A stretch of DNA of 64,000 bases from Pseudomonadota bacterium. GTDB taxonomy: Bacteria > Desulfobacterota > Binatia > Binatales > Binataceae. Where the stretch lies: the NCBI GenBank assembly GCA_021324855.1, contig JAJPIG010000004.1, positions 62,001 through 126,000 on the forward strand, written 5' to 3'. A model generated the notes under the pieces. The model worked only from the letters and a program-made list of their open reading frames with translations. It made no database searches and had not been told where the DNA came from. This document shows, piece by piece, positions 1 through 8,903 of this stretch (its first letter is position 1; each line of letters starts with the position of its first letter). The position numbers and the translations under genes were made by a program.

Positions 1-306
1 CTCCCAGAATTCGAACAGCAGCTCGGCATGGCCCGCAGTATGGCTGTGGAGTCCAAGCGCCTCTTCAGCGAAAGCGTGCGCGAGCTTGACTGAAGCGGCA
101 GGTTGAAGGGCGGCGAGATTAACGAAGCCGGTGGCGGTAAAGACATCGGCATCGCGCACCGTCATGTGGTAGTTGCAGATTGCGATCCGATCAAGCTGGG
201 CTTTGTTCGCTTTGCCTTTTTCAACCAGTTCGACAATCGGCGATTGATGATAACCAAATTCGCTGCGAATTTTGTCCAACTCCCGCCAGAAGGATTGCAC
301 ATCCAT
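1..306 (-). CDS. TenA/PqqC-like (haem-oxygenase fold) protein, C-terminus cut by window edge
   Basis: I translated the minus strand from an ATG at 306 to the window edge and found 102 uninterrupted codons. The product is all-helical in character, beginning MDVQSFWRELDKI, with a His-containing stretch (AICNYHMTVRDADVF) and a Glu/His-rich segment (EEALGLHSHTAGHAELL). These resemble the TENA/THI-4/PqqC group, whose members include thiaminase II, PqqC and diiron-type oxidases. The start is supported by GGAGAG six bases upstream; a further in-frame ATG at 336 lacks a ribosome site. It is the last gene seen of a minus-strand series but is separated from the DUF1329 gene by a stem-loop, so it may be transcribed alone. 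The family assignment is by eye and moderate; the exact reaction is unknown. Confidence 0.6.
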   Translation of the reverse strand, partial: MDVQSFWRELDKIRSEFGYHQSPIVELVEKGKANKAQLDRIAICNYHMTVRDADVFTATGFVNLAALQPAASVKLAHAFAEEALGLHSHTAGHAELLFEFWE

Positions 307-537
307 GATTGGCTCTCCGATACCCAGCAGATTCATCTTGGCGGAATTTTTATAGCTCAGAATTCATGCTCCTCGGTAACGCGGCGATATGCCTGGAACC
401 AGTACGAAGCGCGAGATTCAGAAATCAGCGCCCCGCAGCATGGCGGAGCAGCTTTTCGATGCGGCGGGTCCGGATTTGCCGGCGGCAGGCTTTCCGGAAA
501 GAGAATGAGCCGCCGCTGATGTTTCCCGGAACTTGAC

Positions 538-567
538 GGGAGCGTCCATCGGGCGATGGACGCTCCC
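538..567 (-). terminator. Strong stem-loop after the first DUF1329 gene
   Basis: A perfect 13-bp inverted repeat (GGGAGCGTCCATC / GATGGACGCTCCC) with a GGGC loop lies 8 bases past the stop of the minus-strand DUF1329 gene. No T-run follows on the minus strand, so it could be a terminator without a U-tail or a 3'-end RNA-stabilising hairpin. Confidence 0.6.
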
Positions 568-575
568 GCGCCGAA

Positions 576-1898
576 CTATTGCATGATCTGAGAGAGGCCG
601 CGGACGCTCGAATAACGGCCGATGTCGGTGAAATCGTGGTCGTCGGCGTTCGCACAATCCTGGTTGACGAAGAAACCATGATGGCCGAAGTCGACGTGAG
701 TGAGATGCGAGTTCTGCACGTCGATCATCACACCCCATCCGTTGTTCGACCAGACGGGACCCTCGCCTGGAACCACGACCACGCCACCTGGATCGTAATC
801 GACTTTCCAGAGCCTTTGGTTCTCGTCATAGATATCGCCCCAGATCGAATCGTACATCTGCTTGTCGATATAGAGGCGTTTCTTGCCGTAGCAGTAGCCC
901 TTGCTCTCCGACGGGATGCGGGTGACGTCGAGTACGAAGGAGTTCCGCACCTCCCATTTGCCGACTTCGGGCTTGGGATAAAAGATGGGCATGTAGAACG
1001 CGGAATCCTGCGACGAAAGATAGGGATCCGGTTTGATCATCTCCAGCACGCCGCGGTCGCCAACGTACCGGCCGTCAAAACGAGTGGGATTGCCATTGAA
1101 GGTCGAATGACGCGTGTCGTCGATCGCGAAATCCGAACCGAGCGCCGGACTGCATCGCGCGGCGCTCGACAGCCTGAGCGTGCGCCGAAGCGCCGGGATG
1201 AAGAGGAAGGTGTCTTCGGTGCGGGTCAGGTCATCGTAGTAGACGCTCAGCAGCGAGGTATAGCGCGCCTGTTCGGGTTTCTGGATCTGGAAGAACTGCG
1301 TGTTGTACATCCCCTCGCCCTTGGGATCGGTCGGCGTAACGCCGGCATCGCTGCGATGCGAGAAGATGCGGTTGACGAGCCACCATTGGTCGCCGGAGAT
1401 ATTGCCCAGGCGATCTTCGAATACGAAGCGCCCGTCGGCCGTGCATAACATCCACGGCACGTACGCGTACCAGGTGTCGATCAGCAGTTTCCATCCTTGC
1501 AGCGGCGGCTTCGGATCGGGAAACGGCAGGCCGGCGACGTAGCCGCTGATGGTGCGGCGGCCGTCGGGCAGGTTCACAATCTGAACCTGGCGGCTGTACT
1601 TCTCGGTCGCATCGATGAAGCTTTGCGGCGGATGATAATCGTGCGTTCGGTCTACGACCATTTGGAAATTCGATGGGAAGCGGAAATTGTAGGTGCCGGC
1701 GAACAGCGCCTGCATCCCGTCGGTCATGTAGTTCTTGTACTGCTGCCAGTTCTGCGGCGTGATGACGGTTCCTTCGGGAATCGGCTGCTCCATCGCCTCC
1801 GATTCCGCCGCGCGCGCGAGGCACGGAAGGAAAACCACTGCCACGACAAGCCCGAAAATCGGGACAAGTCGCCGTAGAGCGCTGCCTTGGAAATCCAC
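576..1898 (-). CDS. DUF1329 family secreted protein (copy 1)
   Basis: This 440-residue protein has an N-terminal signal peptide (LVPIFGLVVAVVFLPCLARA) and the whole length of the DUF1329 family. Diagnostic stretches are the NWQQYKNYMTDGMQALF opening, LPDGRRTISGYVAGLPFP, LRRTLRLSSAARC and GYCYGKKRLYIDKQ near the C-terminus. DUF1329 proteins are exported and often lie near genes for hydrophobic-compound catabolism; their biochemical role is not established. I chose the GTG at 1898 because GAGGAG lies nine bases upstream and the signal peptide follows directly; the longer open frame to 2048 would overlap the preceding gene. It lies 94 bases downstream of the luciferase-like gene on the same strand. 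A paralogue is at 13735-15036. Confidence 0.9.
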   Translation of the reverse strand: MDFQGSALRRLVPIFGLVVAVVFLPCLARAAESEAMEQPIPEGTVITPQNWQQYKNYMTDGMQALFAGTYNFRFPSNFQMVVDRTHDYHPPQSFIDATEKYSRQVQIVNLPDGRRTISGYVAGLPFPDPKPPLQGWKLLIDTWYAYVPWMLCTADGRFVFEDRLGNISGDQWWLVNRIFSHRSDAGVTPTDPKGEGMYNTQFFQIQKPEQARYTSLLSVYYDDLTRTEDTFLFIPALRRTLRLSSAARCSPALGSDFAIDDTRHSTFNGNPTRFDGRYVGDRGVLEMIKPDPYLSSQDSAFYMPIFYPKPEVGKWEVRNSFVLDVTRIPSESKGYCYGKKRLYIDKQMYDSIWGDIYDENQRLWKVDYDPGGVVVVPGEGPVWSNNGWGVMIDVQNSHLTHVDFGHHGFFVNQDCANADDHDFTDIGRYSSVRGLSQIMQ

Positions 1899-1992
1899 TC
1901 GAATATTCTCCTCAAAGTAGAATTTTTCGCCCGCGGTTGGCAGGCCCATGAGTTCGATGAGAATAACAGAGCAGGCACAGCGAACTAAGAGG

Positions 1993-3231
1993 TCATTTAA
2001 CGGCCTGCAGAACCTGTTCTGCCTTGACCGTCTTCTCGGGACGTTCATCGCCGCCGCCGATCCGGATGCCGCGCAGGCGCGGGATTACTTCTTCAGCAAA
2101 CAGCGTCAGGTTCTTGATCGTCTTCCAATGCGGCATATCGCCAAGATGCAAATGGCAGGTGAGCGTCGAGCTTTGCGCTTCCTCGACCCATCGCGCGATC
2201 GATTCCGCGACACGTTCCGGCGTCCCGGCCACGATTCGCGAATGCGTGGTGAAAGCATCCCAATCGAAGCTGCCTCCGCCGTGAAGCTTGGCGAGATCGA
2301 TCGCGCTGCCGACCCGGCGGCGGAATTCTTCGAAGCTGATGTAGCCCGGAGGCGACAGATAATGCGGTTGGGTGCGCAGGAAGGTTTCGAAGAACGAGCG
2401 GACGTGTGGCTCGAACTCGCGCCGTGCGATCTCATCGCTCTCAGCGACGTATGCCATCACGCCGATTGGCGTATCGGCTGGCGTCGTCGGATGACCATAA
2501 TGAACTGAGCGTTCGCGGAACAGTTTGAACGTCTTGAGCTGCTGGGCGATCGGAACGAAGACCACTGTGTAGCCGAAGCCGAGTTCTGCGGCGAGCTCGA
2601 CGATCTCGGGGCTGCCGGAGCCGACCAGATAGCACTTCGGATGCGGCTGCTGCATCGGGCGCGGCCACGGATTCAGATACCGATATGTGTAGTACTTGCC
2701 GTAATACGAAGTCGGGCCGTCGGAGGTCCACGCCTGCAGGATGATTTCCAGCGCCTCACGCATCCGCTCGCGACCCGTCGCCGGGTTGATGGCGTTGGCC
2801 CAATACTCCATCCCGGTGCCGAGCGGAAACGCGACTTCGACGCGTCCGCCGGACATCACGTCGAGCGTCGCGTACTCTTCGGCCAGCCGGTTCGGGTACT
2901 CGAGATTGATCGGCACGCCCCAGACGCAGAGCTTCGCGCGCTGCGTCCGCTCGACGATCGCGGCGCCGATCAGGGTGCAGGTCGCCATCATGCTGTAGGC
3001 GGTATTGTGATGCTCGTTGATGATCAGTCCGTCGTAGCCGAGCTTGTCAGCGAGCACCATCTCGTCGATATAGCGGCGATAAAGCTGATGCCCACGAGCG
3101 GGATTGTACAGGCGGTTCGGCAAATCGACCCACGACGACGGGTATTTGTGCCGGTCGTTGTAATCGTGGGGCAGGGAGGGGTAGGGCATGAAATGCATGA
3201 AATAGAATTTGAGCGCCGACGATGGTGCCAC
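1993..3231 (-). CDS. LLM-class (bacterial luciferase-like) flavin-dependent oxidoreductase
   Basis: The 412-residue product fits the luciferase-like TIM-barrel family: FYFMHFMPYP at strand 1, LADKLGYDGLIINEHH early on, and ATLDVMSGGRVEVAFPLGTG, the usual LD..SGGR motif, in the middle, followed by HPKCYLVGSGSPEIVELAAELG. Members oxidise substrates with reduced FMN (supplied by a separate reductase) or use F420. The GTG start has GGAGGA six bases upstream. It sits 41 bases after the FAH-family gene and before the DUF1329 gene on the same strand, which suggests one transcript and an oxidation/ring-cleavage role in catabolism. No flavin reductase is nearby. The substrate is unknown. Confidence 0.88.
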   Translation of the reverse strand: MAPSSALKFYFMHFMPYPSLPHDYNDRHKYPSSWVDLPNRLYNPARGHQLYRRYIDEMVLADKLGYDGLIINEHHNTAYSMMATCTLIGAAIVERTQRAKLCVWGVPINLEYPNRLAEEYATLDVMSGGRVEVAFPLGTGMEYWANAINPATGRERMREALEIILQAWTSDGPTSYYGKYYTYRYLNPWPRPMQQPHPKCYLVGSGSPEIVELAAELGFGYTVVFVPIAQQLKTFKLFRERSVHYGHPTTPADTPIGVMAYVAESDEIARREFEPHVRSFFETFLRTQPHYLSPPGYISFEEFRRRVGSAIDLAKLHGGGSFDWDAFTTHSRIVAGTPERVAESIARWVEEAQSSTLTCHLHLGDMPHWKTIKNLTLFAEEVIPRLRGIRIGGGDERPEKTVKAEQVLQAVK

Positions 3232-3272
3232 AGAATTCCTCCGTTGGTTGCGCCACAGCGGGGCGCGGAATT

Positions 3273-4301
3273 TCAGCCCTCTTCCGCCACGCAGCGATTT
3301 ACCTGCATCCCGAGTCCGGTGATCGAGCTTTCCATTACGTCGCCCGGCTTAAGGAAACGCTTCCAATGCGATCCGTTGCCGGCGGGTGAACCCGTCAACA
3401 GCATGTCGCCGGGTTGCATCACGGTAATCGAAGAAGTGTACTCGATGAGCCGGCGTACATCGAAGATCATGTCGCCGGTCGATTCGTCCTGCATCGTCTG
3501 CCCGTTGAGCTTGAGCGTGATCCGCAGCTTCATCGGATCGGGCACGAACGCGCGCGGCACCAAAAATGGACCGGTCGGAAAAAAGGTCGGCGCGTTCTTC
3601 GATCCAATCCAGTCGAGGCCGAGTTCGACGTTGTCCTTGCGCGCGACCAGGTCGCGCGTGGTGAGATCGTTGCAGATGGTGTAGCCCGCGACGTAATCGA
3701 GCGCCTTGTCGCGCGAGACGTTGCGGGCGCGACGCCCGATGATCACCGCCAGCTCGAGCTCCCAGTCGTGCTGCGCGCCGCGGCGCGGCAGGATGACGTC
3801 GTCGCGTGCGCCGCAAATCGCGGCCGGCGTGCCGGCGAAGATAAATGGCGTGCCGGTGCGCGCCCGCTCGTCCATCATCGCCGCCGCCTTCGCATATACC
3901 TCTTCATCGGTCATCCCATCGGTGATGCCGAGGCCCTTGAAGCGATGCGCCACGGTGAGCTGGATTACATGCGTGCGATAGTTGGCGGCGGATTGCAGAA
4001 TCGCGCCCGGCGGATAGACCGGCGGCAGAATTCCGAGCGAGTCGAGTTTCGCGGCCGCATCGCGCCATTTATCGAGGCTATCGCTCGCAACCCGGTTCGC
4101 CGCGCTCCTTAACCGTTCGAAGCTCGTGTCCCAATCGTCGAGCATCGCGCGCACGCTGACCGGATTGCGCGAGTTGAGCGTTCCAATCCGCTGCATAACC
4201 GCATCGAGGTCCAGCACCGTGTCATCGAGTACCAGCCCGGCATACGGATGCCCCCCGTTTTTTGTGAACGTCCCCAGTTTGAATTCGACATCTGCCGCCA
4301 T
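3273..4301 (-). CDS. Fumarylacetoacetate hydrolase (FAH) family protein, first copy
   Basis: The 342-residue product carries the FAH metal site: Glu181 and Glu183 in WELELAVIIG and Asp212 in CNDLTTRD, plus the C-terminal MQPGDMLLTGSPAG loop. FAH-family enzymes hydrolyse C-C bonds of acylpyruvates or decarboxylate, hydrate and isomerise oxo-acids in aromatic degradation. I took the ATG at 4301 with GAGG eight bases upstream rather than the open-frame start at 4445, because homologues begin at about this point. It heads the minus-strand series FAH, LLM oxidoreductase, DUF1329 and is divergent from the Rieske oxygenase gene across about 157 bases that should hold both promoters. Confidence 0.88.
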   Translation of the reverse strand: MAADVEFKLGTFTKNGGHPYAGLVLDDTVLDLDAVMQRIGTLNSRNPVSVRAMLDDWDTSFERLRSAANRVASDSLDKWRDAAAKLDSLGILPPVYPPGAILQSAANYRTHVIQLTVAHRFKGLGITDGMTDEEVYAKAAAMMDERARTGTPFIFAGTPAAICGARDDVILPRRGAQHDWELELAVIIGRRARNVSRDKALDYVAGYTICNDLTTRDLVARKDNVELGLDWIGSKNAPTFFPTGPFLVPRAFVPDPMKLRITLKLNGQTMQDESTGDMIFDVRRLIEYTSSITVMQPGDMLLTGSPAGNGSHWKRFLKPGDVMESSITGLGMQVNRCVAEEG

Positions 4302-4458
4302 CGTTTGGTCCTCGTCCAGCCGCCGTCGTTTGGTCGGCTGGTAGAGCATACAACTTAACTTCGGAAGCGGCGACTCAGCCATTGACGCCGCTTGGCCTGC
4401 GGGTTCATTGTTCGAGCGTGGCGGCACTTCAATTATTTGGCGCAAGGGAGCTTTGGGG

Positions 4459-5589
4459 ATGACAGATCAGGTGGAAAAAGCCTGCGTGATACCCGGGATG
4501 GCCGAGTATCCGCGCAACCATTGGTATGTGATCGCGTTCTCGCGCGAGGTGGGACGTGCGCTGATGCGTCGCGATTGCCTGGGCGATCCGGTGCTGCTGT
4601 ATCGCACCGCGGAAGGGGAACCCATCGCGCTGTTCGATCGGTGCCCGCATCGCGGAATGCCGCTCTCGATGGGCCGGCTGCTGGGCGACGTCGTGCAGTG
4701 CGGCTATCACGGTTTCGAGTACGACTCGGCAGGCGTCTGTATCAAGGTGCCGTCGCAGGATGCGGTGCCGGCCACCATGTGCGTACATCGCTATCCGCTG
4801 GTTGAGAAATGGCAGTGGCTCTGGATCTGGATGGGCGATCCGGCGCTCGCCGACCCCGCGCTGATTCCGGACCATCGCGAACTCGGGCTTGAAGATCCAT
4901 CGCTTACCAGCGAGCCATACTTCATCCTGCCAATCGACGCGAATTACCTGCTTGCGCTCGAGAATCTCGTCGACGCGACGCATATCACGTATCTGCACGA
5001 AGGCAATTTCGATACCGGCAATGTCGCGGCGGCGCCGGCGCGGCTGGAGCAACAAGGCACGCTGGTGCGAATGATCCGCGAGTTCAAGAACGAACCGGTA
5101 CCACCGATGATCCGCGAGATGCTTTCGCTGAAAGGCGATCGGGTCGATCGGTCGCTCATCCTCGACAACTACTCGCTCAACATGTTCGTCGTGCGTTTCA
5201 TCTTCACTGAGCCGGATTACCCCGAGACCGGCGAGCGCGTGAACAACCTGGTGATCGCGGTCACACCCGGCGGTCCGAAGAGTGTCTATCAGTTCGCGGC
5301 AATGGCGCAGACCATCCCGGATCGCCGGCCAAATCGGATCCAAGAGCTCGAAACCGTTCTGCGGCAGGACAAGGTCGCGCTGGAGGCGATCCAACAGATG
5401 TTCGACCAGCTTGGTCCCGAGCGATGCCCGGAGTTCAGCGTGAAGGCCGATGCCAATTCGCTCCGCACACGCAGCATGATCGCCGAAATGGTCGAAGCAG
5501 AGCGCGCGACCGAATCGAACGGTGCGCGTCCGAAACCCTTGCGCCGCCGATCGGATCGCGCGGTGGCCAGTGAGCGGGCGTTTCGATGA
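4459..5589 (+). CDS. Rieske non-haem iron oxygenase (VanA/phthalate-4,5-dioxygenase type)
   Basis: The 376-residue protein has an N-terminal Rieske [2Fe-2S] site (Cys62, His64, Cys81, His84 in CPHRG and CGYHGFEY) and a mononuclear Fe site (Asp172, His175, His180 in VDATHITYLH). Length and the NLVDATH motif match class IA single-component oxygenases such as vanillate O-demethylase. These hydroxylate or O-demethylate aromatics using electrons from a separate reductase, and no reductase is found nearby. The ATG at 4459 is preceded by GGAG eight bases upstream; the open-frame ATG at 4408 is not. Its stop overlaps the next start by ATGA, indicating translational coupling with the acyl-CoA-dehydrogenase-like monooxygenase. 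Confidence 0.92.
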   Translation: MTDQVEKACVIPGMAEYPRNHWYVIAFSREVGRALMRRDCLGDPVLLYRTAEGEPIALFDRCPHRGMPLSMGRLLGDVVQCGYHGFEYDSAGVCIKVPSQDAVPATMCVHRYPLVEKWQWLWIWMGDPALADPALIPDHRELGLEDPSLTSEPYFILPIDANYLLALENLVDATHITYLHEGNFDTGNVAAAPARLEQQGTLVRMIREFKNEPVPPMIREMLSLKGDRVDRSLILDNYSLNMFVVRFIFTEPDYPETGERVNNLVIAVTPGGPKSVYQFAAMAQTIPDRRPNRIQELETVLRQDKVALEAIQQMFDQLGPERCPEFSVKADANSLRTRSMIAEMVEAERATESNGARPKPLRRRSDRAVASERAFR

Positions 5590-6815
5590 CAACGAATCAA
5601 GCCCAGACGAACGTTGCGCAGAACAACGACGCATCCGCCGAGGCCGCAATTCTTGCGCGGCTCGTCGCGGCCGCGCAGGACTTCGTGCCGGTGCTGCGCG
5701 AGCGGGCGGCGCGATGCGAAGAATTGCGGCGGCTTCCGCCTGAAACTTTTCAGGATTTAAGGGCGGCGGGTTTTTTCAGGATTTTCCAGCCGCGCCGCTA
5801 CGGCGGCTACGAGCTCGACTACGGTCCGCCGCAGATCGAGATCGCCCGCGAGATCGGACGCGGATGCGGTTCGACCGCATGGTGCCAGACCGTTATCGCG
5901 TGCCATTCGTGGATCATCGGGATGTTCCCCGAACGCTCGCAGGATGAAGTGTGGGGCGAAAATCCCGACGCCGTTTCAGTCACGGCCACGTTCCCTGAGG
6001 AGGCGAGAGTCGAAAACGTGGCCGGCGGGATCAAGTTATGGGGCCGATGGAAATTTTCGAGCGGCGTCGATTATGCAGACTGGGCGCTGATCGGAGCACC
6101 CGGCAAACGCTCCGATGGCGGTTTCGAACTGCTGTGGACGCTGGTGCCGCGCCGCGATTTCGAGATTATCGATACCTGGTTCGCCGGCGGCTTGCGCGGC
6201 ACCGGCAGCAACGACATCGCGATGCATGGCGCGTTCATCCCCGACCATCGCATCGTGACTCACAGCCTGCTTGCTCAGGGCAAGGGACCGGGCGCCGAGG
6301 TGAATCGCAAACACATCTACCGCCTGCAGATGTTCTCGATTTACCCGTACAACATCGGCACGCCGGCGCTCGGGATCGCGCGCGGCGTGATCGAGACATT
6401 CACCGCACGACTCAGCAAACAGGGTCCGAATGCTTTCGGAATCAGAGCCGCCGATGTCGAGACCAATCAGCTCAAGGTTTCCGAGGCGGCTGTAATGGTC
6501 GATGCGGCGGAGACGCTGTTGCGGCGCAATGCCCGAGAGCTGAACGATCTCGCGCGTGCCGGAATCGCACTGCCGCTCGAAAATCGCGTGCGCTATCGCC
6601 GCGACCTCTGCTATGCGGCGCAGCAATGCATGCGCGCGGTCGATCTGATCCATTACCTGGGCGGCGCGCATGCACTGTTCGAGGACAATCCGATCCAGCG
6701 CGCGTTCCGCGATGTGCACGCGGTCAATGCACAGATCGGATTGCGATGGGACATCGGCGCGCTTCCGTTCGGGCGCCACGCGCTCGGCCTCGAGCAGCAT
6801 GATCTATTCCTATGA
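5586..6815 (+). CDS. Acyl-CoA-dehydrogenase-fold flavin-dependent monooxygenase (HsaA/HpaB-C2 type)
   Basis: This 409-residue protein has the acyl-CoA dehydrogenase fold: ELRRLPPETFQDLRAAGFFRIFQP near residues 45-70, the central GGLRGTGSNDI segment, and a C-terminal helical domain ending in HALGLEQ. The RGTGS loop and the IHYLGGAHALFEDNPIQRAFRDVHA motif are typical of the two-component flavin monooxygenases HsaA and 4-hydroxyphenylacetate hydroxylase C2, not of true acyl-CoA dehydrogenases. Such enzymes hydroxylate phenols with FMNH2 from a partner reductase. It overlaps the Rieske gene by four bases and is followed 51 bases later by an FAH-family gene. The specific substrate is unknown and no reductase is seen in the window. 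Confidence 0.85.
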   Translation: MTTNQAQTNVAQNNDASAEAAILARLVAAAQDFVPVLRERAARCEELRRLPPETFQDLRAAGFFRIFQPRRYGGYELDYGPPQIEIAREIGRGCGSTAWCQTVIACHSWIIGMFPERSQDEVWGENPDAVSVTATFPEEARVENVAGGIKLWGRWKFSSGVDYADWALIGAPGKRSDGGFELLWTLVPRRDFEIIDTWFAGGLRGTGSNDIAMHGAFIPDHRIVTHSLLAQGKGPGAEVNRKHIYRLQMFSIYPYNIGTPALGIARGVIETFTARLSKQGPNAFGIRAADVETNQLKVSEAAVMVDAAETLLRRNARELNDLARAGIALPLENRVRYRRDLCYAAQQCMRAVDLIHYLGGAHALFEDNPIQRAFRDVHAVNAQIGLRWDIGALPFGRHALGLEQHDLFL

Positions 6816-6866
6816 GAAGTTGGTCCGGCGATCGTTAAAGCGTTACTTTAATTCGGGGGCGACACT

Positions 6867-7865
6867 ATGAAGCTTTGTACCTTTGAAGTCTCAACTCCGC
6901 TCGGGCCAATTACCCGCATCGGGATGGAAACGCCGCGCGGATCGATCCTAGACCTCAATGCTGCCTGCGAGCTCGCGCTCGCCGAGCGGGTCGGCCGCCG
7001 GCGCGCCCGTCACCTGGCCGAGGCGCTCGTGCCGCCCGAGATGCTCGGCTTCATCGACAACGGTCCGGTCGCTCGCGAAGCGATCGATCGCGCGCTCGCA
7101 CATCTGGGCAACGAGACGGAGAATCTCGGCCTGCGCGGGATCGAAGGCGGACGCGTGGTCTGGAAGCGTGACGAAATACGATTGCTCGCCCCGCTCCCGC
7201 GTCCACGTTCGATGCGAGACTGTCTCGCTTTCGAGGAGCATTACAAGAACGCGCTCCGTGACCATCCGATCCCTCCCGTGTGGTATGAAGTACCGATCTA
7301 TTACAAGGGCAATCCGAACACTGTGCAGGGCACGGACAGCGAAGTGCAATGGCCGCCCTATACCGAGACGCTCGATTACGAGCTCGAGTTCGCCGCGGTG
7401 GTCGGAAAGGAAGGGCGCAACCTCACGCCAGACGAGGGGTGGAAGCACATCTTCGGCTACACGATCTTCAACGACGTCTCCGCGCGCGACATCCAGATGA
7501 AGGAGATGGCGGCGCTGCTCGGTCCCGCCAAGGGCAAGGACATGGATGGCGGCAACCTGCTTGGTCCGTTCATCGTGACCGCGGATTCATGGGACCCGCG
7601 CGATGACCATAAAATGGAGGCGCGTGTGAACGGCGAGCGATGGGGCGGCGGCACGACGCGTGCAATGCATCACCATTTCGGCAAGATCGTGAGCTACGTG
7701 AGCTGGGGCGAGACCGTGATGCCCGGGGATGTGATCGGGTCGGGTACGGTCGGCACCGGCTGCGGCCTTGAGCTTGGCAAATATCCCAAGCCCGGCGATC
7801 TGATCGAACTCGACGTCGACGGGCTCGGAGTTCTCCGCACCCGGTTCGTGAAGCCGGCGCGCTAA
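6867..7865 (+). CDS. Fumarylacetoacetate hydrolase family protein, second copy
   Basis: The 332-residue product contains the FAH core: the CLAFEEHYKNA region, the metal ligands Glu172 and Glu174 (DYELEFAAVVG) and Asp203 (FNDVSARD), and a GDVIGSGTVGTGCGLELG loop near the end. An N-terminal domain of about 110 residues precedes the catalytic core, as in the FAHD-type hydrolases. It lies between the flavin monooxygenase and a metallo-hydrolase on the same strand, consistent with hydrolysis of a ring-cleavage product. Its sequence is clearly diverged from the FAH-family protein at 3273-4301, so the two probably handle different intermediates. Confidence 0.9.
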   Translation: MKLCTFEVSTPLGPITRIGMETPRGSILDLNAACELALAERVGRRRARHLAEALVPPEMLGFIDNGPVAREAIDRALAHLGNETENLGLRGIEGGRVVWKRDEIRLLAPLPRPRSMRDCLAFEEHYKNALRDHPIPPVWYEVPIYYKGNPNTVQGTDSEVQWPPYTETLDYELEFAAVVGKEGRNLTPDEGWKHIFGYTIFNDVSARDIQMKEMAALLGPAKGKDMDGGNLLGPFIVTADSWDPRDDHKMEARVNGERWGGGTTRAMHHHFGKIVSYVSWGETVMPGDVIGSGTVGTGCGLELGKYPKPGDLIELDVDGLGVLRTRFVKPAR

Positions 7866-7883
7866 GCGATAGGAGCGACTCAC

Positions 7884-8858
7884 ATGGCGGGACGCAATTG
7901 GCAGTACACCAAGGGTCTGCACGATCTCGGCAACGGATGCTACGCGTGGCTGCAGCCCGACGGATCGTGGGGATGGAGCAACGCGGGTCTGATCGTTGAC
8001 AGCGGCGAGTCCATGCTCGTCGATACGCTGTTCGACTTGAAGCTGACGCGCGCGATGATCGACGCGATGCGCCGCGCGGAGCCGAAGGCGGCGGCGCGTT
8101 TCGGCGCGCTGGTCAACACGCATTCCAACGGCGACCATTGCTTCGGTAATCAGCTTGTCGCCGGCGCCGAGATCATCGCTTCGAAGGCCTGCGCTGCAGA
8201 ACTGATCGCCGACCGCGGCGGGTTGGAGCTGCGCAACTCGCTCAAGCGCAACCCGGCCGAGTTCGGCGAGGCCGGCGAATTTCTCGCGCGCATCCTGAAA
8301 CCATTCGATTTCGACGGTATCGATGTCGCGATGCCGACGCTTACCTTCGAGGGTGAGCTGGAGCGCAAGGTCGGCAACAAGACTGTACGCATCATCGAAG
8401 TAGGCCCTGCGCACACCGGCGGCGACATCCTGGTCCACGTTCCGGAAGACCGCGTGATCTTCACCGGCGACATCCTGTTCATCAACGGCCATCCGCTAAT
8501 CTGGACCGGCCCGGTCGGCAACTGGATCAAGGCGTGTCAGCTCATCATGGAACTCGACGTCGAAACGGTCGTACCCGGCCACGGACCGATCACGAGCAGG
8601 GAGGGCGCGGCTGCCGTCAAGGGCTATCTCGAATACATCACGCGCGAAGCCCGCAAACGTTACGACGCCGGCATGCCGATGTTCGAGGCGGCGCGCGACA
8701 TCTCGATGGCCGACTACGCGTCGTGGAGCGACGGCGAGCGGATCGCGGCGAATGTTGCGGCGCTCTACCGCGAATTTTCCGGCGGCAAATCGCCGGCGCC
8801 CAGCATGCACGAAGTGTTCGCGATGATGGCGCGCATCGAAAAGGAGTTGCGTCACTAG
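7884..8858 (+). CDS. MBL-fold metallo-hydrolase with altered HxHxDH motif
   Basis: This 324-residue metallo-beta-lactamase-fold protein has the signature THSNGDHCFGN. The canonical HxHxDH reads His80-x-Asn82-x-Asp84-His85, so the second His is Asn. The other ligands are present: His177 (GPAHTGGD), Asp196 (IFTGDILF) and His233 (VPGHGP). The first metal position may therefore be weakened or use Asn. Family members are hydrolases of esters, lactones or thioesters, and related proteins occur in aromatic degradation clusters. TAGGAG lies 10 bases before the ATG. It starts 18 bases after the FAH-family gene and is probably in the same operon. Confidence 0.88.
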   Translation: MAGRNWQYTKGLHDLGNGCYAWLQPDGSWGWSNAGLIVDSGESMLVDTLFDLKLTRAMIDAMRRAEPKAAARFGALVNTHSNGDHCFGNQLVAGAEIIASKACAAELIADRGGLELRNSLKRNPAEFGEAGEFLARILKPFDFDGIDVAMPTLTFEGELERKVGNKTVRIIEVGPAHTGGDILVHVPEDRVIFTGDILFINGHPLIWTGPVGNWIKACQLIMELDVETVVPGHGPITSREGAAAVKGYLEYITREARKRYDAGMPMFEAARDISMADYASWSDGERIAANVAALYREFSGGKSPAPSMHEVFAMMARIEKELRH

Positions 8859-8895
8859 CAGTTTCGGCTCACTCCCGCCGTCCGGATTACGCGGA
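8859..8895. repeat. 37-bp dispersed intergenic repeat, copy 1
   Basis: Thirty-three of 37 positions match a second copy at 9465-9501; both end in GTCCGGATTACGCGGA. The two copies are direct repeats that flank the small secreted-protein gene at 8904-9296. This copy starts at the stop codon of the metallo-hydrolase. Confidence 0.7.
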
Positions 8896-8903
8896 CGAAA
8901 AAA

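Noticed and set aside
1-93. A plus-strand frame from position 1 ending in TGA at 93, as if the end of a gene
   Set aside because: The minus-strand reading of the same bases gives a coherent helical protein with a ribosome site and an ATG, which explains the region better.
5586-6815. An ordinary acyl-CoA dehydrogenase
   Set aside because: The central and C-terminal motifs match FMNH2-dependent phenol hydroxylases of the same fold, and the gene is coupled to a Rieske oxygenase.
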